This document shows positions 7,544 to 16,378 of a stretch of 64,000 nt of DNA, piece after piece (the first letter of the stretch is position 1; each line of letters opens with the position of its first letter). The position numbers were made by a program, and so were the translations under genes. The notes beneath the pieces are model-generated. The model did no database searches. It was not told the origin of the DNA and saw only the letters and a program-made list of their open reading frames with translations. This DNA comes from Runella defluvii (GTDB taxonomy: Bacteria > Bacteroidota > Bacteroidia > Cytophagales > Spirosomataceae): assembly GCF_014195535.1 (NCBI RefSeq), contig NZ_JACIBY010000024.1, forward strand, positions 1 to 64,000, written 5' to 3'.

Positions 7544-9211
7544 ATGGTAAAGAAAAGCCAATTCAAAATTTTTATTTTTTTATATTTTTTGGTGGGCTGT
7601 ACAAGTTCTAATAAGAGTGTCGTTAGCCCTCAGTTGGAAGCACTTACTGCCTCTTTCACCGTATCGCAAGCTAACCCTAAGCTCAATGAAACTATCACAT
7701 TCAAAGATGAAAGCAAAGGGAACCCTACCAGTTGGACATGGGACTTTGGGGATGGCACAACTTCCACTCAACAAAATCCCACGAAGTCCTACGCAAAGTT
7801 AGGAGCTTATACTGTAAAGCTGACGGTCTCTAAAACAGGTGTAGCGAGTCAATCTGCTACAAAAAATATCACAGTAACTGCATCTGTATTAACACTGTCA
7901 TTGAATACCCAAAATGTAGTGGCTACTGCCAATACTGCCAGTATTACACTAACTGCCAACAATTCTTGGACAGCCAGTAGCAATAGTACATGGCTAAAAG
8001 TCAGCCCTATTAGTGGCAATGCTGGTACAAATACAGTTATTAATTTTACTGTTGATGCCAATACAACTACCAACTCTCGCACGGGTATTGTAACATTTGC
8101 TTCTGGTGGACTTACGCAAACTTATACGCTTACGCAGGCAGGTGCAAGTATAGTAAGCCAAGGAGGGACGTTATATATAGCTACTGACCAAGGTGACTAT
8201 GCTAGTAATGCCGCTTTATTTGCTATTGATATTAATACAGGTAGCATAAAATGGCGATTTAAAACTGATACACCTTCGGAAACTTTTGCATCACCAACTG
8301 CTTCAAATGGTATTGTATATTTTGGTAATAATGATAGAATATTTGCCCTTGATGCTCAAAATGGGAATATAAAATGGAAGTTTTCGACGGGTGGAGAAAT
8401 CATATCTTCACCTCTAGTTATTGATAATGTTATTTATTTTGGAAACACCGACCGTAAATTTTATGCATTAGACGCAAACACAGGTACAAAGAAATGGGAA
8501 TTTGTAACAGGACGACCTATAACATCTTCTCCAACCGTATCTAATGGTATGGTTTATTTTGGGTGTGGGTCTCTTTACGCCTTAGATGTAAATACAGGAT
8601 TAAAAAAATGGGAGTTTTTATCTGATGATTTAAGTTTTCTCGATTCTTCTCCAACGGTAGTCAATGGCACATTATATATAGGTGCAAGTGGAATTAGAGG
8701 TGAAGATGGAAAAATATTTGCCATTGATGGATTGAAAGGAATCAAAAAATGGGATTTGGCAATAGGCTCTATAAGTTCCTCTCCAACCGTTGTAAACAAC
8801 ATTATTTATGTGGGAAGTCAAAATAATAAAGTATATGCTATTGATGCTGTAACAGGGCTCAAAAGATGGGAGTTTTTAACCAATGGTTCAATTGGGTCGT
8901 CTTCTCCCTCAGTAAAAAATAATCTTGTCTATATAGGTAGTCTTAGAGACAAGTTCTATGCCTTAGATGCTTCAAATGGTTCAAAAAAATGGGAAGTTCC
9001 ATCACCTACCTTTATTAATCAGTCTTCGCCTACGATTGCTGAGGGAGTCGTTTATATCCATCATGGTGTTTGGATATCAGCTTTTGATGCTTTAACTGGT
9101 GTAAAAAAATGGACTGGCAATTTAGGCTCATCCAATGATTCCAGCCCATGCGTAGTAACTTCTGACGGTAAGGTGTATCATTCAGGCATTAGTGGTTATC
9201 CTGATAACTAA
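7544..9211 (+). CDS. PKD-BACON-PQQ beta-propeller lipoprotein
   Basis: 555 aa from the ATG at 7544; the longer frame from GTG 7490 would bury the lipoprotein signal. The signal ends in lipobox L-V-G-C. Domains: PKD at about 36-105 (F-K-D-E-S, W-D-F-G-D-G-T-T-S-T, Y-T-V-K-L-T-V); BACON at about 113-203 (W-T-A-S-S-N-S-T-W-L, S-G-N-A-G-T-N); then seven or so PQQ-like propeller blades at 206-553, each with a Y/F-A-L-D-A-x-x-G-x-K-K-W-x-F core. PQQ-like blades of this kind act as outer-surface binding or scaffold propellers (as in BamB); no PQQ dehydrogenase residues were identified. Probably a surface lipoprotein that binds polysaccharide or protein. The PKD and BACON units are near copies of those in the next gene, pointing to domain exchange. 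Confidence 0.78.
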   Translation: MVKKSQFKIFIFLYFLVGCTSSNKSVVSPQLEALTASFTVSQANPKLNETITFKDESKGNPTSWTWDFGDGTTSTQQNPTKSYAKLGAYTVKLTVSKTGVASQSATKNITVTASVLTLSLNTQNVVATANTASITLTANNSWTASSNSTWLKVSPISGNAGTNTVINFTVDANTTTNSRTGIVTFASGGLTQTYTLTQAGASIVSQGGTLYIATDQGDYASNAALFAIDINTGSIKWRFKTDTPSETFASPTASNGIVYFGNNDRIFALDAQNGNIKWKFSTGGEIISSPLVIDNVIYFGNTDRKFYALDANTGTKKWEFVTGRPITSSPTVSNGMVYFGCGSLYALDVNTGLKKWEFLSDDLSFLDSSPTVVNGTLYIGASGIRGEDGKIFAIDGLKGIKKWDLAIGSISSSPTVVNNIIYVGSQNNKVYAIDAVTGLKRWEFLTNGSIGSSSPSVKNNLVYIGSLRDKFYALDASNGSKKWEVPSPTFINQSSPTIAEGVVYIHHGVWISAFDALTGVKKWTGNLGSSNDSSPCVVTSDGKVYHSGISGYPDN

Positions 9212-9236
9212 AATTGATTTTAAAACTCGTTTTCGT

Positions 9237-12200
9237 ATGAAACCATTATCTCGTTTAGTTTTATTTATGATTGTTTTTGTTTCTTGGCAATGGGCTTGGG
9301 GGCAAAAAACAACAATATATACTGTATCTTCATCACCTTATAATAATTACCCAAGTCTTGCTTTTAATAGCGATTGGAAAGTCGGACCAGTTTTCGATGT
9401 TACAGGAGTTCAATATTTTATAGGGGTAAAATCTCTTGATTTTGGTTATGTTGATTACAGCATAATCAAAGTTGATAAAGGCAAGCTAACGTCAATTGAT
9501 ATTCCTTATTTGATGTCGAGTAAAGACAGTCAATCCCCACGAAGTGTAGATTTTAGCTTTTTTACGATTGATAAAAAAAATAATATCTGGATAAAACATA
9601 ATGCAGAAGGGGCTATTTATCGTATGGATAGTCAAGGTGTCTGGTACGCCTATTATTATAATTCAGACCATTTAAATCGTAGGTCAAAAACATTACCTAA
9701 TCTATTATCAGTAACAATGGATATACCTCTGTTATTTGCCAATGATAACAATAGTAAACTGTGGGTCTTCGATAATAGTGGTATCATTCACAATTTTGAT
9801 GGAAGCAAATGGAGTAAATCTATTGATTTAACCAAAGTGAGTTCTGAGTTTTTGAATGGGGTTGTGAATGTGCCTTCTGATGGTAAATTATATAAATTCC
9901 TGTCGATGGATGTTAAGGGCAATGACCAAATCTGGATGACGGCAAGTGGTACAGGTGGTCAATTTGCTCTGAAAGTTGAAGGTGCAAAAATGCTTGGATA
10001 TGCTTTGAATAGCAAAATAAACAATTCTACGGGTAAAATTTATATTGATAAATTGGGTGTGGTTTGGGTATTTGATGGTTATCAGATTGCAACTTTTGAT
10101 TCCAAAAAATGGTACACTTACCCTGTTAAAAGTAGTTATGATGGTAATGATTTTATTTTAGATTACGAAAGTAACAGAAAATGGTATTTAGATTTTAATA
10201 CCTATGATATTCAAACATTTAAAGACTATACCTTTACAGGCAACAGTATCACATTTTCAAATAATGCTTTAAGTACCTTTAAGCTTGAGAGCAATTATTT
10301 AACAAACATAACGACCAATGCTCTTGATGAAAGTTTATGGGGATTTTGGTCTAATAAATTAGTAAAAATAGAACCCCCTACTGTAAATGCTGTAACATTA
10401 TCAGCAAACTACTCATACACCCCCACTGCCCCACAACTTAACCAAAGCATTACGTTTAAAGACGAAAGTACAGGCAGCCCTACGAGTTGGGCTTGGGATT
10501 TTGGGGATGGTACTACCTCAACCCTACAAAACCCCACTAAAACGTACAACAAAGCAGGAAACTATACCGTCAAACTCACCATCAACAAACAAGGGGCTAC
10601 GGCAGCGAGTACCACCAAGAGCATCACAATAACTGCCGAGGCTGCAACGCTTGCCCTATCAACTATCACCCACAATGCCCCGGTGGCAGGTGAGCAAGGT
10701 GGCCTGAATATCTCTACCAACACCAACTGGACTGCCAACAGCAATGCTGCTTGGCTCAAAGTAAGCCCTACCAGCGGTAATGCAGGCACAAACATTGCGG
10801 TAAACTACACCGTCGAAGCCAATACGGCAACGGCAGCCCGTACAGGTATCATCACTTTTACGGCAGGAACACAAACGGCTACTTTCACCGTCACGCAAGC
10901 AGGAGTTGCACCCTCATTGGTGGTAAGCCCTACGGCTCCCACTACCATCGCAGCGGTGGGTAGTACGGTGGCGTTATCGGTTGTGTCAAACCTTTCTTGG
11001 TCAGTTGCCAAATCTACCAATTCAGATTGGCTTACGGTTTCACCTGCTTCGGGTATGGGCAATCAGAACGTATCTGTTACCGCCTCTGCCAATGCTACCA
11101 CGGCGGAGCGTTCGGCCACGCTTACGTTTTCGGTGGCGGGCGTAGCCAATGTCGTCGTAACTATTCGGCAGGCAGGCGTAAACGCCAGTTTGTCGCTTTC
11201 GGAAACAAGTATAAAAGTAAATGCTTCTTCGATTAGTATTGGGATTCTCAAACTTACTACAAACACGGCATGGACAGCGAGCAGCGATGCTGAATGGCTC
11301 ACCATAGGCCCCACTTCGGGCAATGCAGGGACGAATATAGAGTTGACATGGTCGGTGGCTATCAATACTTCAGTGAATAGCCGTACTGGAAAAATTACGG
11401 TAATGGCAGGAACACAAACGGCTACTTTCACCGTCACCCAAGCGGGCATAATTCCAGAATTGAGTCTTTCGGCAGAGAGTAAGACCGTTGCGGCCACGGG
11501 CGAAGCGGGGCAGTTGGGTATTACCTCAAACGTACCTTGGTCGGCTACTTCCAATGCTACTTGGCTCACGTTTAGTCCTTCCAGTGGTGGAGCAGGCGTT
11601 ATCAACAATTTTAGGTACGGTATAGATGCCAATCCCAATACGACGACACGGACAGGAGTCATTACTTTTTCAGCCAGTGGATTGATCAAAACATTTACCG
11701 TTACCCAAGAGGGTACTAAACCCACACCTCCCCAAGCCCCCACCCAATTGACCGTTACAGCTACATCGGAGTATGAACTACGCATTAGCTGGAAAGACAA
11801 TGCCACTAACGAGACTTCGTATGAACTCGAAAGAGCCGATGGACTTTTACTTGGCCCTACCAATTCCGATTTTAAGAAAATAGCCACGTTACCTGCCAAC
11901 ACTACCACCGTTTTAGACCAAAAACTAACCTCAAAATCCCAGTATTGTTACCGAGTGCGAGCAGTCAATGCAGTGGGAGCATCTGATTTTATGGAAGCAG
12001 TATGCGGCACTACCAATGCCCCCCCTGCGGGTATTACTTTGATAACACACGGATTTAGCCCCGCAGGTCCCGAAGCACCTGAAAAACTGAGGGACGATTT
12101 CACAGCGAGTTTTGGGGTATTTGCCAATAGCATTAGGGAAAAAGCAGGTGCAGGCGCAACGGTCTATATCAATGATGTAAATACAAGAAAATGGAAAAGG

Positions 12201-14006
12201 TGGGAGGCTGTCAGTAATAATGGAAATGGTGACCCAACCAAGGAAATTATTTTGTTTTACAACTGGGCAGATGCCTCCAACACAGAACTTTATGCCTTAC
12301 TCAACAACCTGCTGTATATGTCTAACTCAGGTTATTTAGAAGGTTCGGCTGATATTTTATTCGCTATGTTGGCTGACGCTCAAATACCTACTTTGCCTAA
12401 CAATTTGCTTACCTCTGGTAAACCTTTACACTTTATTGGCCACAGTCGAGGCACAATTTTATTATTACAACTCATGCACCGCATGGCGAAGTGGTTTCCC
12501 AATGTAAAAATTGACCACTACACTGCCCTCGACCCACACCCTGCCACCAACATGGGCGATGTAGTACGAAAACAGCGAAATACTTATGCTTCGCTTCCAC
12601 TCGTAACGGGCTACGCCGATGGTTGTACGAACACCATTGGCTGCTCGTCGGCATCGGTAGGTACAGCCGAAGAAATCAAAATCAGAATACCCGAAAATGT
12701 CCAAAAAGCCGAGGTCTATTATCGAAAAGATGGTGATTATGAAGACTCCGACTCAGCCTTAGAAAACTTAGCAAGCCGCTTTGGGGATCCCGAAATATAT
12801 GCCAATGCTGTAATTTTTATCACCAACTATTTTCTTCCACCTTGGTTACAAATTCAGTACCAAAATAGGTTTAGACGATTATTAGTGGCATTCGATGGAG
12901 TCCCCTCTATCGGAGGAGTCAATTACCAATTAGACAATACCAAAATATCTGAGGGCAAAACAGGCGGTTTTGGTGGAGCACATTCAGGAGTTGTGAGTTG
13001 GTATTTTGGTACCATTGACACAAGATTAACAGGTTCTGATGGAAAGCCTATTTCTTATGATGGAGAGCCTCTTTATCTCAACCAATGGTATGGAACAAAC
13101 GGAGCGCTGTTGGCCTCAAAGCCTGCTCGCGAGAAATCAGGCTACTATTTCAGTCGCATTGGCGGGGGCTATGCGCAGTTGGCCGACGCCACCAACAAAA
13201 TGAATATCTACGAAATGGACAACCAATTGCAAACTCGCCCTCGCCTCAACAACACTGATGGTGGTATGAAACTGGGGATTCAGAATGGAAACTTTGAATA
13301 TAACAATGACAGCGGCTGGCGGTTTGGTGGAGGAAATAGTGCATCTAACAATCAAGCTAAAAACGGACAGGTAATCGTTTCAGGGTCAGGTTTAAGTATC
13401 AAACCCGAGATTAATATTACTCATTCTTTGATGTACTACCCAGCCAACTTTAATTATGTAATGGCTCACATCAAATTTGATACTAAACAGACTGCTACAA
13501 AAACCTTTTCTGTCCAATTCCTCAATCGAGATTTTGCGGCTGTAGGGCAGCCGCTTGAAGTCGTACCTACCAAAAACGACACCAAGGCCTATATCAAAAT
13601 TCCAACATCATTAAAAGGAAAATCAGGCTCTTTCACCATCAAAGGAACGGGCATATTGGTTGAAAAAGTGGAATTGTCAGACAGGACAGGCAGTCAAGAC
13701 GTAATCATAGAATCACTGGCTCAACCCGAAACCCTTCAGACAGTCGAGGCTCTTTATGAAATATTCCCCAACCCCAACAACGGGCGATTTAGCCTCACGA
13801 GTCAAGACGCACAAATGCCTGCCATAGCCGTTGTGGTCGTTGATGTAATAGGTAATGTACTATTCAAAGCCACTGACAATCAGCTTTCAGTATTTAATGC
13901 CCAGCAAAAATTAGATATTGCTTTGCCGGGTGGCTTTACGGGGTCTTATACCCTACGAGTTGAAACCGCCCAAGGCGTATCGTTCAAACGTATCATAAAA
14001 GAATAA
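9237..14006 (+). CDS. T9SS-secreted multidomain protein with lipase-like alpha/beta hydrolase
   Basis: 1589 aa from ATG 9237 (signal peptide ending A-W-G-Q); an upstream in-frame ATG at 9192 overlaps the previous gene. Domains: propeller-like N-terminus at about 25-385; PKD at 392-468 (W-D-F-G-D-G-T-T); about four BACON domains at 470-828 (repeated W-T-A-x-S-x-A-x-W-L and F-T-V-T-Q-A-G); fibronectin type III at 832-925; alpha/beta hydrolase from about 932, with L-I-T-H-G-F near its start, F-I-G-H-S-R-G nucleophile elbow (Ser about 1070) and A-L-D-P-H-P-A, where an acid residue is expected; and a C-terminal T9SS sorting domain at about 1502-1589 (F-P-N-P-N-N-G-R-F to K-R-I-I-K-E). It should be exported by T9SS and attached or released. 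Lipase/esterase activity is inferred; the third triad residue is not assigned. Confidence 0.8.
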   Translation: MKPLSRLVLFMIVFVSWQWAWGQKTTIYTVSSSPYNNYPSLAFNSDWKVGPVFDVTGVQYFIGVKSLDFGYVDYSIIKVDKGKLTSIDIPYLMSSKDSQSPRSVDFSFFTIDKKNNIWIKHNAEGAIYRMDSQGVWYAYYYNSDHLNRRSKTLPNLLSVTMDIPLLFANDNNSKLWVFDNSGIIHNFDGSKWSKSIDLTKVSSEFLNGVVNVPSDGKLYKFLSMDVKGNDQIWMTASGTGGQFALKVEGAKMLGYALNSKINNSTGKIYIDKLGVVWVFDGYQIATFDSKKWYTYPVKSSYDGNDFILDYESNRKWYLDFNTYDIQTFKDYTFTGNSITFSNNALSTFKLESNYLTNITTNALDESLWGFWSNKLVKIEPPTVNAVTLSANYSYTPTAPQLNQSITFKDESTGSPTSWAWDFGDGTTSTLQNPTKTYNKAGNYTVKLTINKQGATAASTTKSITITAEAATLALSTITHNAPVAGEQGGLNISTNTNWTANSNAAWLKVSPTSGNAGTNIAVNYTVEANTATAARTGIITFTAGTQTATFTVTQAGVAPSLVVSPTAPTTIAAVGSTVALSVVSNLSWSVAKSTNSDWLTVSPASGMGNQNVSVTASANATTAERSATLTFSVAGVANVVVTIRQAGVNASLSLSETSIKVNASSISIGILKLTTNTAWTASSDAEWLTIGPTSGNAGTNIELTWSVAINTSVNSRTGKITVMAGTQTATFTVTQAGIIPELSLSAESKTVAATGEAGQLGITSNVPWSATSNATWLTFSPSSGGAGVINNFRYGIDANPNTTTRTGVITFSASGLIKTFTVTQEGTKPTPPQAPTQLTVTATSEYELRISWKDNATNETSYELERADGLLLGPTNSDFKKIATLPANTTTVLDQKLTSKSQYCYRVRAVNAVGASDFMEAVCGTTNAPPAGITLITHGFSPAGPEAPEKLRDDFTASFGVFANSIREKAGAGATVYINDVNTRKWKRWEAVSNNGNGDPTKEIILFYNWADASNTELYALLNNLLYMSNSGYLEGSADILFAMLADAQIPTLPNNLLTSGKPLHFIGHSRGTILLLQLMHRMAKWFPNVKIDHYTALDPHPATNMGDVVRKQRNTYASLPLVTGYADGCTNTIGCSSASVGTAEEIKIRIPENVQKAEVYYRKDGDYEDSDSALENLASRFGDPEIYANAVIFITNYFLPPWLQIQYQNRFRRLLVAFDGVPSIGGVNYQLDNTKISEGKTGGFGGAHSGVVSWYFGTIDTRLTGSDGKPISYDGEPLYLNQWYGTNGALLASKPAREKSGYYFSRIGGGYAQLADATNKMNIYEMDNQLQTRPRLNNTDGGMKLGIQNGNFEYNNDSGWRFGGGNSASNNQAKNGQVIVSGSGLSIKPEINITHSLMYYPANFNYVMAHIKFDTKQTATKTFSVQFLNRDFAAVGQPLEVVPTKNDTKAYIKIPTSLKGKSGSFTIKGTGILVEKVELSDRTGSQDVIIESLAQPETLQTVEALYEIFPNPNNGRFSLTSQDAQMPAIAVVVVDVIGNVLFKATDNQLSVFNAQQKLDIALPGGFTGSYTLRVETAQGVSFKRIIKE

Positions 14007-14018
14007 CCCCCTCCTAAG

Positions 14019-15113
14019 ATGAAAAGCCCATATCTGTTTGGATTATTAGTAAGTTGTTTATTGATAATATCCGAGTGTTTCTCCCAAAACACAAACAAAC
14101 CCGACCTCATCTACCGCTTAGACCAATCGGTAATAAAAGCCACAGTCGTTGAAGTAACTGACCAGGAGATAGTGTATCAGACCTTTGGCGACAAGAAGGG
14201 CCAAAAACTTCAACTGCCTGTAAAAAGCATTAGCAAAATCGTGTATGCCAACGGCGACGTGGAAACCTATAACGATATAGCTACTCAACCAAAGCCTCTT
14301 TCGGCTAAATTAGATAAGATAGTTCTAAAAAACCGACAACAAATAGAGGGTACTATTGTGGAAGTAGATGAAAAGAATATTAGTTATCGTAAAAAAGGAC
14401 AAACGATAATTAATAAAATTGGCTTACCGCAGGTAGCACAAATCATTTACAACAATGGCGAAACAGAAACATTTGGTCAACCAAATGCCCCTAATACCCC
14501 TTCTCCTACCAATAGTACAGGGCGTAGCCTTAGCATTTATGCGGGCGGTGGCATCAACTTGGCTCACCAAACACTTCCCGATGCCCTCCAAAGTTGGGTG
14601 CAGCCCATCATGGGTTATCGTGCTATGTTGGGAACTGAATGGCAAATCCATAAACATTTAGCCCTGCGCTTGGAGGCTAATTATGCCCAACAGGGGATGA
14701 AATTAGTCTTTGAAAATGACTACGAACAGCTCATGGCCAATTACCTCAAAGTACCTTTACTGCTACAAGGTCAGGTAGCTTTCGGTAAGTTTGGACTCCA
14801 TGCCAACGTTGGAGCGTTTGGAGGATACTGGCTTAGTGCAACGACTACTTCCATGCAAAACCAACAAAAATACCGAAAAACCTACGTATTCAATCAGTTT
14901 TTGGACAGAGGGCTTGCCGACAATCGGATAGAATATGGCGCTTGTGGTGGCGTTGGAGCTTCTTATGCCATAGGCCGTTCCAACCTATTTTTAGAATCAA
15001 GATATGATTACGGACTTAGCGATATTACCAAGTATGACCCAAAACCCGATGAATACCACCAGACCACTAACCGTGGCTTTGGGCTAATATTTGGCTACCG
15101 ATTTCGACTCTAA
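14019..15113 (+). CDS. Outer-membrane beta-barrel protein with two D-x-I-Y-R type domains
   Basis: 364 aa, signal peptide ending C-F-S-Q. Two copies of the small beta-domain follow one another: about 28-82 (D-L-I-Y-R-L-D-Q-S-V-I ... I-V-Y-A-N-G-D-V-E-T-Y-N) and about 95-148 (K-I-V-L-K-N-R-Q-Q-I-E-G ... I-I-Y-N-N-G-E-T-E-T-F-G). A Pro/Ser/Thr linker leads to a barrel of about 200 residues (Y-A-G-G-G-I-N-L-A-H ... F-G-L-I-F-G-Y-R-F-R-L), with the terminal aromatic strand. It starts 12 bases behind the lipase gene and belongs to the PorT-like barrel superfamily. It is the first of a compact set of five exported proteins to 20382. Confidence 0.72.
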   Translation: MKSPYLFGLLVSCLLIISECFSQNTNKPDLIYRLDQSVIKATVVEVTDQEIVYQTFGDKKGQKLQLPVKSISKIVYANGDVETYNDIATQPKPLSAKLDKIVLKNRQQIEGTIVEVDEKNISYRKKGQTIINKIGLPQVAQIIYNNGETETFGQPNAPNTPSPTNSTGRSLSIYAGGGINLAHQTLPDALQSWVQPIMGYRAMLGTEWQIHKHLALRLEANYAQQGMKLVFENDYEQLMANYLKVPLLLQGQVAFGKFGLHANVGAFGGYWLSATTTSMQNQQKYRKTYVFNQFLDRGLADNRIEYGACGGVGASYAIGRSNLFLESRYDYGLSDITKYDPKPDEYHQTTNRGFGLIFGYRFRL

Positions 15114-15181
15114 AAACACCTTAAATCACCAATAAAACAAACAAAATTTTCACTCGTGCGTCAGCACTTAATACTCACAAA

Positions 15182-16378
15182 ATGAAACGATTTATTCTAT
15201 TCTGGCTTCTGATTTCGGCTTCGCCATCATATGCTCAATTTACGGTGTATTTTATCAATGGCAATAAAATAACGGCACAGACTATTGAGTCCTATCAAGA
15301 AGGAAAGTTTAAAATGCAAGTCAAGCGAGGGGAAAGTGTCATCACCAATACTCGCCACCGAGATGGTATTGCACTCATTATAAAAGGGGCAGCCTATTTA
15401 GTCGTTTCTTCTCTTAATAATTTATCAGACGCCGACGCCACTCAGCAGGTAAACAACTTTCTCAATGCACCTGTGATAGCTCCCAAAGCCGACCTGATCA
15501 TCAAAGCACTCCCTACCGAAGTGATCTTGGCTAATATCTCTACCGAAAATGATGACATTATCAACTACGTAAACGAATCGAAAGAATCGGCCTCTATCAA
15601 TAAAAACGAGATAGTCGCAGTGATTCGAAAAGACGGAAGCCATGATATTTTAAAAGAATTTGTTGAGGCAGCATCGCTTTTAGGCAGTGTTAAACATACA
15701 GTAGATCAGTCGGTAAATCAGGTAATTGTACCCACATCTCCTACTCTCTCTCCTGTACCAACGCCACCACCAACGCCTATACCAGTAACTGAACCCGTAC
15801 TTGTACCAGAGCCCTCTCCAAAACCTCAGCCCATTGTAAAGCCAGAACCTGTTATTCAACCAAAACCTACTCCAAGTTTAACTGAAGGAGAATTAGAAGG
15901 CTACCGCGAAAAAGCCAAACAGAAAGTAGATGCTTTTTATGGATACCTCAACGTAATCGTTGATAAACAACGCCCCAAAGCTGAAAAAGACATAGCGGTA
16001 GAAACAGCTGCCCGCCTTTTCATGCCCAACTCCATGATTGAAGTGGACTCTGACAAAAATCCAGGCCAAATCAAAAAATATACCGTACGCGAATACTTGA
16101 AAAGGCTGCAACTATTACCCTATTCAACCGCCAAAATTGAATGGTCAGAAGTACAGTACATCAAAGATTTAACCCAAGAAAGGGATGGCAACTATTATGG
16201 GATCATCAGTGGACAGCAAACTTTCATGGGCTATGGCAAAGAAAATGAGGTAATGTATAGCGATGTACGCAAAAAAAACGTAAAAGTGAAACTACAATCT
16301 TACGAGAAACAAATAGATGGACAAACTGCCTTTAATTGGGATGTTTTATTGGGTAATATCGGTCTTTCGGTTAAATAA
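15182..16378 (+). CDS. Secreted protein with Pro-rich linker, function unknown
   Basis: 398 aa, signal peptide ending S-Y-A-Q. Residues about 20-80 and 105-160 are two weak copies of the small beta-domain found in the neighbouring barrel proteins (F-I-N-G-N-K-I-T-A-Q-T-I and I-V-A-V-I-R-K-D-G-S-H-D-I-L). Residues about 180-235 are a Pro-rich linker (P-T-P-P-P-T-P-I-P), likely crossing the periplasm or wall. The C-terminal domain (about 240-398) has a helical start (Y-R-E-K-A-K-Q-K-V-D-A-F-Y-G-Y-L) and then mixed structure with Y-L-K-R-L-Q-L-L-P-Y. A similarly laid out region occurs in the gene at 17720. Function unknown; context suggests an envelope complex with the OmpA-like and TPR-barrel neighbours. 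Confidence 0.6.
   Translation: MKRFILFWLLISASPSYAQFTVYFINGNKITAQTIESYQEGKFKMQVKRGESVITNTRHRDGIALIIKGAAYLVVSSLNNLSDADATQQVNNFLNAPVIAPKADLIIKALPTEVILANISTENDDIINYVNESKESASINKNEIVAVIRKDGSHDILKEFVEAASLLGSVKHTVDQSVNQVIVPTSPTLSPVPTPPPTPIPVTEPVLVPEPSPKPQPIVKPEPVIQPKPTPSLTEGELEGYREKAKQKVDAFYGYLNVIVDKQRPKAEKDIAVETAARLFMPNSMIEVDSDKNPGQIKKYTVREYLKRLQLLPYSTAKIEWSEVQYIKDLTQERDGNYYGIISGQQTFMGYGKENEVMYSDVRKKNVKVKLQSYEKQIDGQTAFNWDVLLGNIGLSVK

Noticed and set aside
8160-9200. PQQ-dependent dehydrogenase reading of the propeller lipoprotein
   Set aside because: No cofactor or calcium-binding residues and no heme motif; blades fit a BamB-like scaffold propeller.
11063-11908. Long minus-strand open frame (281 codons) in the lipase gene
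   Set aside because: It lies opposite BACON/FN3 coding sequence with clear domain motifs on the plus strand and its product is a low-complexity Val/Ala-rich shadow.
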